A stretch of 14,816 bases of DNA from an uncultured Caryophanales bacterium (GTDB lineage Bacteria > Bacillota_I > Bacilli_A > RFN20 > CAG-826), in the NCBI GenBank assembly GCA_937895315.1, contig CALAWM010000146.1:1-14816 (forward strand). The letters are read 5' to 3'. Below, piece after piece: positions 6,882 through 14,065 of this stretch (position 1 is its first letter; each line of letters starts with the position of its first letter). A program made the translations under genes and the position numbers. Under the pieces are notes generated by a model. The model was given only the letters and a program-made list of their open reading frames with translations. It did not search any database and was not told where the DNA came from.

Positions 6882-7793
6882 ATGAAAACAAAAATTATAC
6901 TCTTAATCCCCCTTCTAGCATTAGCGGGATGTACCAAAAATGAAACTCCAGATATCGTTGTATCGAGCTTTGTAAGTTACGATGCTGTGAAAAATATTGC
7001 TGGCGATAAATTAACTTATAAAAATGTTGTGCCTTGGGGCAGTGAACTACACGGTTTTGAACCGACCCCAAAAGACGTCGTCGCCATTAATGAAGCCAAA
7101 CTTTTCGTCTATACAACTCCAGAATTAGATACGTGGGTTGACGCACTCGTTAGTAATGAAAACTCCTTTGACATGAGCGCCCATTACACACGGCATGAAG
7201 AACCCGTCGACACTGACGGCCATGACGGACATGACCATGATCATGATCATGCTGGACTTCACTTCTTCACTAATCCAGAATATTACCTTGAAGTATTTAA
7301 TGCCCTTTTGCCACGTATTAGCGCAATAGACCCTGCAAATTCGGCTTATTTTAGTGAAAACCATGATAATTATGTATCAAAAATGGAAACAACAATTACT
7401 GACTTAAAAACTTTTTTATCCGATAAAACTAATCCAACCCTCTACTTTGCCGGTCATAATGCTCTTGGTGACTTTGCCCATGAGTTCGGTTTTGAAATTC
7501 ACGCATTAACAGAAAGTTATAAGCCTGATGTTGATTTTCTTTCCCCAACCGTCGTTGCATTTATTGAAGAAATTAAAACCAATAACGTCCATCATCTCTT
7601 CGTTGAAGAATTAGTAGAACCACGGATGGCCAATTTAATCAAAACTGAGCTTCTTAAAGATAATTACACCATTGAAATATTAGAATTACATGGGTATCAT
7701 AATATTACAAGCGCCCAAGCAAAGGAGAATGTAACATATGCCGAACTCTTCAGCACCAACGTTACCAACATTAAAAAAGCCCTCAGTAATTGA
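6882..7793 (+). CDS. znuA: Zinc ABC transporter, substrate-binding lipoprotein
   Basis: Extracellular lipoprotein that captures Zn2+ for the ZnuBC importer (cluster A-I, ZnuA/AdcA family). The chosen ATG at 6882 has an AAGGA site and begins a lipoprotein signal peptide with lipobox LALAGC (lipidated C17), giving 303 residues. An in-frame ATG at 6789 would run through the tldE terminator and is rejected. Metal-site positions match the family: H57 in HGFEPTPKDV, H127 in LHFFTNP, H192 in GHNALGDFAHEFGF, and an acidic residue near E242. A histidine/aspartate loop (114-123, HDGHDHDHDH) just before H127 is the hallmark of zinc rather than manganese binders. The last 56 bases overlap znuC. Confidence 0.93.
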   Translation: MKTKIILLIPLLALAGCTKNETPDIVVSSFVSYDAVKNIAGDKLTYKNVVPWGSELHGFEPTPKDVVAINEAKLFVYTTPELDTWVDALVSNENSFDMSAHYTRHEEPVDTDGHDGHDHDHDHAGLHFFTNPEYYLEVFNALLPRISAIDPANSAYFSENHDNYVSKMETTITDLKTFLSDKTNPTLYFAGHNALGDFAHEFGFEIHALTESYKPDVDFLSPTVVAFIEEIKTNNVHHLFVEELVEPRMANLIKTELLKDNYTIEILELHGYHNITSAQAKENVTYAELFSTNVTNIKKALSN

Positions 7794-8448
7794 ACTTAAT
7801 AACGTCAGTGTTGATTTTGGCGATGTTGTGGCGTTAAAAAACATTAACTTTGCCTTAAAACGCGGAACATTGCTTTATATTGTGGGCCCAAATGGTTCGG
7901 GGAAAACAACTTTTGTTCGCCTTTTAACGAACCTTTTATCCCCTACTTCCGGTGAAATTATTCGTGACAGTGATGTGCTTGGTTACTTACCGCAAAAACT
8001 AAATCAAAACCCCAACTTCCCGATTACAGTCGAAGAAGCAATCTATAGCGGGTTTGCGAAACAATCACTATTTATTAGCAAAAGCGATGGTGAAAAAATC
8101 CAAGCGTGGTTAGATAAGATGCAAATTGGTCACTTACGAAAAAAACCAATGGCACACCTCTCCGGTGGTCAACAACAACGAGTTTATTTAATTCGTGCTT
8201 TAATTAATGATCCTGATTTTATTATCCTTGATGAACCAACTTCGGCTTTAGATCCTTCTTTTCGGGCTTATTTTAATGAAGTAATCATGGATTTACACCA
8301 TAAAAAGAAAACAATTATCTTTGTAACCCATGATTTGCATGATACTTTATGCGATTGCGCACACGTATTATATATTGATCAAGAAATCCGTTTCTTTGGC
8401 ACTTTACCTGAATATCACGAAAAGGAGCACACCCTTAACCATGTTTAG
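7738..8448 (+). CDS. znuC: Zinc ABC transporter, ATP-binding protein
   Basis: Cytoplasmic ATPase of the zinc importer, 236 residues. Walker A GPNGSGKTT (50-58), signature LSGGQ (141-145), Walker B FIILDE (161-166) and H198 are intact. The ATG at 7738 has an AAGGAG site about 10 bases upstream. It lies 56 bases inside znuA in another frame. No alternative ATG, GTG or TTG occurs before the conserved VIELNNVSVDF strand, so the overlap seems genuine. It gives ZnuC an unusual hydrophilic N-terminal extension of about 16 residues, rich in Ser, Pro and Thr. The 3' end overlaps znuB by 8 bases. Confidence 0.93.
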   Translation: MPNSSAPTLPTLKKPSVIELNNVSVDFGDVVALKNINFALKRGTLLYIVGPNGSGKTTFVRLLTNLLSPTSGEIIRDSDVLGYLPQKLNQNPNFPITVEEAIYSGFAKQSLFISKSDGEKIQAWLDKMQIGHLRKKPMAHLSGGQQQRVYLIRALINDPDFIILDEPTSALDPSFRAYFNEVIMDLHHKKKTIIFVTHDLHDTLCDCAHVLYIDQEIRFFGTLPEYHEKEHTLNHV

Positions 8449-9256
8449 TTTTTTAAATTATACCTTTATGGTTTATGCTTTAATTCTCGCCATACTTATT
8501 GCCCTGGCCGCTTCTTTACTTAGCCCTTTTCTTGTCTTATCAAAACAATCACTTATCGCTGATGGTATGGCACATATTGCTTTTACCGGTGTCGTAATTG
8601 GCTTATTATTCTCAAACGAACCCTTATATATTGCTTTACCCTTTGCGGTTTTAGCAGCGCTAGCGATAACGTTTCTTAGTGAAAGAGCAAGTCTAGATAA
8701 TGACGCCGCGATTGGGGTGGTCAGTGTTTTCGCCCTAGCTTTAGGGCTAATTATTATTAGCGTTAGTGACGGGTTTAATCGTTCAGTCGAATCTTTATTA
8801 GTTGGTAGTCTTTTAACCGTTACCATCCCGGAATTAATTGGTGCTTCTGTTTTAGCCTTACTTGTTATTTTATTCGTGCTCTTCTTCTACCGGAAACTAT
8901 TAGTGACAACCTTTGATCCAACTTACGCCAAATTTAGTGGTATTAATACTCGTTTCTTAAAATATGCTTTAAGTGCCCTTACTGCTATCTTCGTAGTCGT
9001 GGGAGTCAGAGCCATTGGGGCGTTATTAATTTCCGCTTTCATTTTATTCCCCACCCTAATTGCCCGGCAAATTACAAAAAGTTTCAATAGTTCTCTTTTT
9101 ACCGGCGTAATCTTTGCAATAGTTGGAACTTTCCTAGGTATTGTTCTTTCCTATAACCTTGCACTTCCAACTGGACCAACGATTATTATGGTCTTTAGTG
9201 CTTTTTTAATCTTAGCGTTTTTAACAAATAAACTTTTTTTACGAAGGAGGGCTTAA
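8441..9256 (+). CDS. znuB: Zinc ABC transporter, membrane permease
   Basis: Inner-membrane channel of the zinc importer (ABC-3 family). From the ATG at 8441 it is 271 residues, with about eight hydrophobic segments (roughly 8-30, 44-58, 62-80, 88-108, 130-150, 176-206, 218-237 and 245-263). Family motifs include the N-terminal LLSPFLVLSKQSLIADGMAH block and the C-terminal LPTGPTIIM. An in-frame ATG at 8330 lies deep inside znuC and is rejected; 8441 has an AAGGAG site 14 bases upstream and gives the usual N-terminus. It overlaps the znuC stop by 8 bases and is followed by zur after one base. Confidence 0.93.
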   Translation: MFSFLNYTFMVYALILAILIALAASLLSPFLVLSKQSLIADGMAHIAFTGVVIGLLFSNEPLYIALPFAVLAALAITFLSERASLDNDAAIGVVSVFALALGLIIISVSDGFNRSVESLLVGSLLTVTIPELIGASVLALLVILFVLFFYRKLLVTTFDPTYAKFSGINTRFLKYALSALTAIFVVVGVRAIGALLISAFILFPTLIARQITKSFNSSLFTGVIFAIVGTFLGIVLSYNLALPTGPTIIMVFSAFLILAFLTNKLFLRRRA

Positions 9257-9257
9257 T

Positions 9258-9653
9258 ATGCGACTGACACATTCCCGGAAACTAGTACTTGACATCTTTC
9301 AAAACGACAATGCTTTGCTCTGCGCGGAAGATATAAACAAAAAACTAAGTGGTGAAGCCATTGATCTTTCAACCATTTATCGGACTTTAGAATATTTTAC
9401 CAATAAAGATATTCTTGGTAAAAGTACCATTGATAAAGTTACCTACTATTACTTAAAAGAAGGTGATCATCACCATTACATGATTTGCACCGATTGTTTA
9501 GTGCGCCTGCCCATTGAATGCGAAATTGATAAAATGTTACATAAAAACATTAAACAATATAAGTTTAAAGTTACAAGTCACGACTTAACAATTTATGGTT
9601 ATTGCACTGATTGCGCTAAAAATCATAAAGAACATAGAAAAAGCCACGGATAA
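9258..9653 (+). CDS. zur: Fur-family metalloregulator, probable zinc uptake regulator Zur
   Basis: DNA-binding repressor of 131 residues. It has a winged-helix N-terminal half with the recognition-helix motif DLSTIYRTLEYF (36-47). The metal-binding dimerisation half contains HHH (71-73), CTDC (C77, C80) and a second CxxC (C116, C119); the paired CxxC motifs form the structural zinc site of Fur proteins. It is the last gene of the znu operon, one base after znuB, with an AAGGAGG site. Co-transcription with a zinc transporter and the 7-1-7 operator upstream argue for Zur rather than Fur or PerR, and for self-repression when zinc is sufficient. Specificity cannot be proved from sequence alone. 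Confidence 0.85.
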   Translation: MRLTHSRKLVLDIFQNDNALLCAEDINKKLSGEAIDLSTIYRTLEYFTNKDILGKSTIDKVTYYYLKEGDHHHYMICTDCLVRLPIECEIDKMLHKNIKQYKFKVTSHDLTIYGYCTDCAKNHKEHRKSHG

Positions 9654-9666
9654 CGTGGCCTTTTTT
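9643..9666. terminator. Bidirectional terminator between zur and degV
   Basis: Stem GCCACG (9643-9648) and CGTGGC (9654-9659) has a 5-base loop that contains the zur stop codon. A T6 run (9661-9666) follows on the plus strand, and an A-run before the stem gives a U-run for degV on the minus strand. The two genes converge here. Confidence 0.85.
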
Positions 9667-9684
9667 ATATTTATTTATTAGATA

Positions 9685-10539
9685 TTATTTACGAACGTAA
9701 AGTACGCCGATGGTGCCTTCACCACAGTGACTTGAGATTACTGCCCCTGCCCCGGTGACGACAATGTGTTTTTTATCCATGAATTTTGATAAACGATTGA
9801 TACAATAATCAACCCGATCACCGCCATGACTATGGGTAATCATTACCCATGGGTTTTCAAGTCCCGCGGTAATTTCTGCTTCGGCGACATCAAGCATGAC
9901 ATCAAGCGCTTTTTCCGATTTACCTTTTGGGGTTGCCGCTACTTCTAATTTATCATCATTAATTTGTAAGAATGGGTGCGCTCTTAAGATCCGACCAAAG
10001 AATAATTTCATTCCGGTAACCCGACCGCCGGCCGCTAACATATCAAGATTATCAACGATAAATTGAGCTCTTACTTTTAAACCTAATGTATCTAAGTAAT
10101 CGGCGACTTCATCAAGCGATTTTCCTTCTTCACGAAGTTCATGGGCGCGTAAGGCTAATAAGCCACCGCCGGATGAAAGGCTATGTGAATCAACAAGGCG
10201 AACTTTTACACCTTTTAAATCTTCTAACGATAATTTTGCCGCTTGGAGGGTGGCACTAAAGGCACTACCAATACCGACAAAGAGAATTTCGGTGAATCCT
10301 TCATCTCTAATTTTTTCAAATGTTTCTAAGAATAAACCTGGGGATGCCGCACTTGTTTTTGGCACAGCATTAAGTTCTTTCATTTTTACGTATAGTCCAT
10401 CAGCGTCAATATCCTGATAGTCTTTGAATGTTTGTTCACCAAGATGAACATTAAGGGGAACCATAACCGGATCAATCATTTTAAGAATTTCCGGAGTAAG
10501 GTCAACGGTTGAGTCGACAACGATTTTAAATTTCGCCAT
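9685..10539 (-). CDS. DegV/FakB family fatty-acid-binding protein
   Basis: Family members bind a fatty acid and present it to the kinase FakA for phosphorylation, feeding exogenous fatty acids into phospholipids. No FakA gene is in the window. The 284-residue protein starts at the ATG at 10539 with an AAGGAGA site; an in-frame ATG at 10569 lacks a comparable site and is rejected. Visible family blocks are VVDSTVDLTPE (7-17), the ligand loop KTSAASP (61-67), GIGSAFSATLQAAK (89-102) and VRLVDSHSLSSGGG (113-126). Length is typical. It is monocistronic: divergent from mscL and convergent with zur. A 19-base perfect palindrome lies within its coding sequence near the 3' end. Confidence 0.9.
   Translation of the reverse strand: MAKFKIVVDSTVDLTPEILKMIDPVMVPLNVHLGEQTFKDYQDIDADGLYVKMKELNAVPKTSAASPGLFLETFEKIRDEGFTEILFVGIGSAFSATLQAAKLSLEDLKGVKVRLVDSHSLSSGGGLLALRAHELREEGKSLDEVADYLDTLGLKVRAQFIVDNLDMLAAGGRVTGMKLFFGRILRAHPFLQINDDKLEVAATPKGKSEKALDVMLDVAEAEITAGLENPWVMITHSHGGDRVDYCINRLSKFMDKKHIVVTGAGAVISSHCGEGTIGVLYVRK
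9832..9850. repeat. 19-bp perfect 9-1-9 palindrome inside degV
   Basis: ATGGGTAATCATTACCCAT is a perfect inverted repeat around a single C. Its centre, AATCATT, is the same as that of the znu operator at 6852-6866. On the minus strand it encodes part of the degV stretch WVMITH. Function unknown; it could be chance. Confidence 0.6.
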
Positions 10540-10567
10540 ATTTTCTCCTTCACATGGTGTTTTTACC

Positions 10568-10597
10568 ATTATTTTATTTGCTTATGCCGTTAATCAA
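10568..10597 (-). promoter_or_regulatory. Possible promoter of degV
   Basis: On the minus strand TTGATT (10592-10597) and AATAAT (10568-10573) are 18 bases apart. The match is moderate. The -35 lies between the arms of the inverted repeat at 10582-10608. Confidence 0.4.
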
Positions 10598-10608
10598 GAT
10601 AGGCATAA
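10582..10608. repeat. Inverted repeat in the degV-mscL intergenic region
   Basis: TTATGCC (10582-10588) and GGCATAA (10602-10608) are perfect 7-base arms 13 bases apart, with centres 20 bases (about two helical turns) apart. This suits a dimeric or two-site DNA-binding protein. It surrounds the probable degV -35. Confidence 0.5.
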
Positions 10609-10695
10609 CACTATTAATATATCTTATTTGGATATATTTTTCATTGTAAGAGATTACAAAATACAAATATAATTAATGCTTATGAAAACGCTTTA

Positions 10696-10704
10696 TGCTA
10701 AAAT
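10696..10704 (+). promoter_or_regulatory. Extended -10 promoter of mscL
   Basis: TGCTAAAAT supplies a TGN-TAAAAT extended -10; no good -35 is seen. It lies within a 6-1-6 palindrome, GCTAAA-A-TTTAGC (10697-10709). The predicted start, about 20 bases before the ATG, leaves room for the AAGGAA ribosome site. Confidence 0.5.
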
Positions 10705-10727
10705 TTAGCGTAGAAAGGAAAGATAGT

Positions 10728-11210
10728 ATGAAAAAGCTTTTTAAAGAATTTAAAGAGTTCGTGTCTCGTGGTAATGTTCTTAACTTAGCAGTCGGTATTA
10801 TTATCGGTGGTGCCTTTGGGGCAATTATTACAAGTCTCGTCAATCACGTTATTATGCCACCCATTTCGTTATTACTTGGTGATGAAGTTGGAGCATTAAG
10901 ATGGATCCTTCGTGAAGCCGTCCCCGCGGTTATGGCTGCTGATGGTGTGACTGTTGTTACCCCAGAGGTTAAAGAAATCGCCATTGGATGGGGATTATTT
11001 GTCCAAGCCATCCTTAACTTCTTACTTATCGCTTTAGTGCTCTTCATTATCATTAAGGTTGCAACCAGAATGAATGAAAAAGCCGAAGCCTTAAAAGCGA
11101 AAATAGCCGCAGAAGAACCACAACCAGAACCAGAACCAGTCGTCGTTCCCGAACCAAGCGAAGAAGTTTTATTGCTTCGTGAAATTCGTGACTCACTTAA
11201 TAAAAAATAG
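10728..11210 (+). CDS. mscL: Large-conductance mechanosensitive channel
   Basis: Pore protein that opens under membrane tension to release solutes during hypo-osmotic shock. From the ATG at 10728 (AAGGAA site) it has 160 residues. The N-terminal helix KEFKEFVSRGNVLNLAVGII and first membrane helix (about 16-45, with the Gly/Ala-rich pore lining) are clear. A periplasmic loop (about 50-86) is followed by the second helix (about 87-111). The C-terminal cytoplasmic helix is joined through a Pro/Glu-rich linker (129-146) and ends LLLREIRDSLNKK, as in many Firmicutes homologues. An in-frame ATG at 10695 overlaps the promoter and is rejected. It is monocistronic, ending at a terminator shared with the convergent operon. 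Confidence 0.95.
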   Translation: MKKLFKEFKEFVSRGNVLNLAVGIIIGGAFGAIITSLVNHVIMPPISLLLGDEVGALRWILREAVPAVMAADGVTVVTPEVKEIAIGWGLFVQAILNFLLIALVLFIIIKVATRMNEKAEALKAKIAAEEPQPEPEPVVVPEPSEEVLLLREIRDSLNKK

Positions 11211-11233
11211 TAATCTTTTATTAGAGTAAAAAG

Positions 11234-11263
11234 AAAAGCACACCGTTATGATGTGCTTTTTTC
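11234..11263. terminator. Bidirectional terminator between mscL and the right-hand operon
   Basis: Perfect 9-bp stem AAAAGCACA (11234-11242) and TGTGCTTTT (11252-11260) with a 9-base loop. T residues follow on the plus strand, and an A-rich left flank gives a U-run on the minus strand. It ends mscL and the converging minus-strand operon. Confidence 0.85.
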
Positions 11264-11275
11264 TTATCCTTTTCT

Positions 11276-12342
11276 TTATTTAAGTGGGGGTAACTCTAAC
11301 ATATCGTTACCGTCAAGCGCCTTAACGCGATTGAAGGCATCGGTGAATAAATTGATTTCTTCTTCTTTCCGATAGTCGTTTAAGTTATTTTTAAGGGCTT
11401 TGGGCGCTCTTTTAATAACGAAGGCACATTCACTTTGACTCTTTGTGACAATACCGCTATAAAGGAGATAGGCACGCATGGTTTCAATTGTTAAGTCATT
11501 ACTAATAAATTTACGATCAGCCTGTGTTAATTCTTTAAACCAATATGTTTCACTGGCTTCTTGGGCTTTGGTGAGTAAATAAATATATAGTTTTTGCGCT
11601 TTAACTCGGGCAATAAATTCTAATTCAACTTTATCTTCATGTTTTTCAAGTTTTTCAATAAGGGTAATTGCCTCATTAAAGGCGTTCTTGTCGATTAATT
11701 GGTATAACTCATAAAGACTAACCCGGGCGGTCATGGTTGTAACTTCATCAAACTTTTTAATGTCGGTGACGGGTTCATTGTTGTAAACAAGTGATTCAAT
11801 CCGAATAAGTTCGTTATAGGCTTCAACATTAACTTTCTTACTAAGTAAGACAATGTAATAGCCATCGGTAAAGTTATCAAGTTTAAAGGGCATGATGTTG
11901 TAGACTAAAAGCATCGCTCCAACCCCAGCAACAATTAAGGCTTGGTGGTGAATGGCGACATTCTCAGCCGTTAATAAAAAGATAGTAATTGCCGCGGCAA
12001 ATTCAATAAGTACCATAATCGTAGGTCCAAACAAGAATAGACGTGGTTTGGTCTTCTCTTTTTTAGCAATAATCTTTGTTTCGCCAGTTAATCCTTCAAA
12101 ACGCCGTAAGCCGAATTTCCATCCGGTTTTTGTTTTATAGTAAGCAAAACCAAAAATATTGACACTGATAACGCTATATCCACCAATAATGGCGCCAAGG
12201 ACATGGCCAACCCATAACGTTCAACATTACTAACTAGGTCTAATTTTTCTAACGATGGCTCAATAATTTGTAACCCAATAAAGAGGGCAATAACTAACAT
12301 TACTAAATATACAAGTATGCTTAGAAAATCTTCTTTTTTCAT
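11276..12342 (-). pseudogene. Broken gene for a membrane protein resembling an M50 (site-2-protease-like) metallopeptidase
   Basis: The gene starts at 12342 (GGAGGA site, 12 bases after the alcohol dehydrogenase). It reads about 40 residues with a first membrane helix (SILVYLVMLVIALFIGLQII), then leaves frame; the original frame stops at 12088. A second frame is blocked by TGA at 12221-12223 and open below it. It continues GHVLGAIIGGYSVISVNIFG, then a cytoplasmic stretch containing FEGLTGETKI, two membrane helices and N-I-M-P-F-K-L-D-N-F-T-D-G (11861-11899), then about 150 helical residues to 11276. GHVLGA and NxxP...DG resemble the two active-site motifs of M50 proteases (HExxGH and NxxPxxxxDG). 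The HE half and the usual second helix are missing at the junction, so several bases (3n+1) appear lost rather than one. The family call is inference; an assembly error is possible. Confidence 0.6.
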
Positions 12343-12354
12343 AAGGTTCCTCCA

Positions 12355-13527
12355 TTAATAACAACTTTCATAGATTTTGATTATATCATGTTTTGTTAAA
12401 CTTTTTTGATCGTGATAAAGGTCTTTTGTCCCGTTAAAAGTAACGATGTCGGCAAGCGTTTCTAAATCACTTTTTTTCACTCCCACACTGCGGAGGGTCA
12501 ATGTTAGCCCTAGCCTAATGAAGAGATCTTTTAATGCTTCAATTCCGTTTCGGGCATTTTGTTCAAGATTTTCATCATGTAAATCAAATACAACCCGGGC
12601 AAACCGGTCAATTTTATACTTTAATTCTTCAAAATAATACGTTAACCACGCCGGAAAGATAATCGCTAAGCCATGACCATGGGCGATACGGGGATAAAGG
12701 GCGCTCACTGCATGCTCTAAAGCATGGGCAGGCATTCCAACTTTTTTCCCAATACCTGTAACGTCGTTATGACTAAAGGTGCTGGCAAGCATTAAATTAG
12801 CCCTGGCCACTTCATTGGTTGGATCACTCACTAATACTTCGGCGCATTCTTTAAGAGTAATGAAAATACCTTCCGCGAACCGATCGGCCAGTTCAATTTC
12901 CGCGCTATAACTAAAGTAACGTTCCAAGGAATGCATAAAAGAATCGACGATACCGACTGCGGTTTGATAAGGGGAAACGGTATATGTTAACTCTGGATCA
13001 GTAATTGCAAAGATGGGCCGCACTAAATCGGTGCGAAATCCTTGTTTAAAGTTAAGGGCAGCTTCACTGATGACACAACTCCCAGACATTTCACTCCCGG
13101 CTGAAGAATGCGTTAAGATAACACCTAAAGCAAGAGCTTTTTGGGGTGTGGCAATTCTTTTACTAAAATCTAATTCATCACCATCATAATAAAAGTTAAC
13201 GGATAATGATTTTGCAACATCAATCACACTTCCCCCGCCAATTGCGAGAATTAAATCAACTTCGTATTCTTTAGCAATTCGTTTTGCCTCACGAACGTAT
13301 TTTACTTCGGGATTGGGAGTAATTCCGCCATATAAAACGTAATCAATTTCTTCACTTTCTAGTAAATCAGTGACGCGATTTAAAAGACCACTTTTTACCG
13401 CAAAATTTTCACCATACATGATTAATACGTTCTTTTTGCCGTATCTTTTAATGGCTTTAGCAATTTCTTGATGACGACCTACGCCAAAGATAAGTTCGGT
13501 TGGCATTAATAAATTAAAACTATGCAT
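12355..13527 (-). CDS. Iron-dependent alcohol dehydrogenase, BDH (butanol dehydrogenase/YqhD-like) type
   Basis: NAD(P)H-dependent oxidoreductase that interconverts aldehydes or ketones and alcohols in the cytoplasm. The 390-residue protein has the nucleotide-binding GGGSVIDVAKS (97-107). The metal site is in the second domain: D195 and H199 in VGIVDSFMHSLERYF, then histidines in HALEHAVSALYPRIAHGHGL (H268/H272 and H283). The set of ligands agrees with YqhD and BdhA. The ATG at 13527 has an AAAGGAG site; an in-frame ATG at 13557 lies inside the regulator gene and is rejected. It overlaps the TetR-family gene by 8 bases, suggesting that regulator controls it. Substrate and cofactor cannot be fixed from sequence. 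Confidence 0.92.
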   Translation of the reverse strand: MHSFNLLMPTELIFGVGRHQEIAKAIKRYGKKNVLIMYGENFAVKSGLLNRVTDLLESEEIDYVLYGGITPNPEVKYVREAKRIAKEYEVDLILAIGGGSVIDVAKSLSVNFYYDGDELDFSKRIATPQKALALGVILTHSSAGSEMSGSCVISEAALNFKQGFRTDLVRPIFAITDPELTYTVSPYQTAVGIVDSFMHSLERYFSYSAEIELADRFAEGIFITLKECAEVLVSDPTNEVARANLMLASTFSHNDVTGIGKKVGMPAHALEHAVSALYPRIAHGHGLAIIFPAWLTYYFEELKYKIDRFARVVFDLHDENLEQNARNGIEALKDLFIRLGLTLTLRSVGVKKSDLETLADIVTFNGTKDLYHDQKSLTKHDIIKIYESCY

Positions 13528-14065
13528 AGCCTTCTCCTTTATATTTAATGGCATCAAGCGGAAAGTATTTAAAGAAGGTCACAAGTTTCATGACAAATTC
13601 CGCCTCCGGATACATTAAGTCATCTTCAATCCAAGCGATAACACTGCTAGCGATTCCGGCACCATAAACTCGAGCCAATAGTTTCCGTTCATTCCCGGTT
13701 AGTTTCATATCCCGGTCTTTTTTATTAATATAAGCAAGACTCACATTATATAAATAGTTAAATAAAAACTCTCTTACTAAGTCTTTGGCCGCACTGGCAA
13801 GCGTGTTGGTAATTAAGGCTGAATTATGTTTTACATAGCGTAAAATAATAAGAATTCCTTCTTCTAATTCTTTATTCGCCGGGAGTTCAATTTCTTCATT
13901 TAAATAGACCCATGTTAAGAGATCATAAAGATTCCGGAAATGGTAATAAAACGTTTGACGATTGACTTTGCAGTCTTTAGTAATTTTAATAACACTTATA
14001 GTATCAAGGGGTTCGTTCGCCATAAATTTCTTTAGGCTTTCCCCTAATCTAGCTTTCATCTTCAT
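13520..14065 (-). CDS. TetR-family transcriptional regulator, DhaS-like
   Basis: Probable one-component regulator of 181 residues. The N-terminal helix-turn-helix (about residues 22-46) contains ISVIKITKDCKVNRQTFYYH and continues FRNLYDLL. This is the pattern of the DhaS subgroup (the activator of dihydroxyacetone kinase genes in Lactococcus belongs to it). The C-terminal ligand domain is helical and not recognised in detail. The start at 14065 has a GAGAG-like site; ATGs at 14092 and 14059 are alternatives, and 14092 would deepen the psuG overlap to 44 bases. It overlaps psuG by 17 bases and the dehydrogenase by 8, so the three are co-transcribed. Its ligand may be a small carbonyl compound, by analogy only. 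Confidence 0.85.
   Translation of the reverse strand: MKMKARLGESLKKFMANEPLDTISVIKITKDCKVNRQTFYYHFRNLYDLLTWVYLNEEIELPANKELEEGILIILRYVKHNSALITNTLASAAKDLVREFLFNYLYNVSLAYINKKDRDMKLTGNERKLLARVYGAGIASSVIAWIEDDLMYPEAEFVMKLVTFFKYFPLDAIKYKGEGYA

Noticed and set aside
7212..7255. Short tandem CATGA-like repeats
   Set aside because: They are the His/Asp codons of the ZnuA zinc loop and need no separate explanation.
12195..12220. Programmed -1 frameshift in the M50-like gene
   Set aside because: The frame relation would fit -1, but no X-XXY-YYZ slippery heptamer is present at the junction and the missing HE motif would not be restored.
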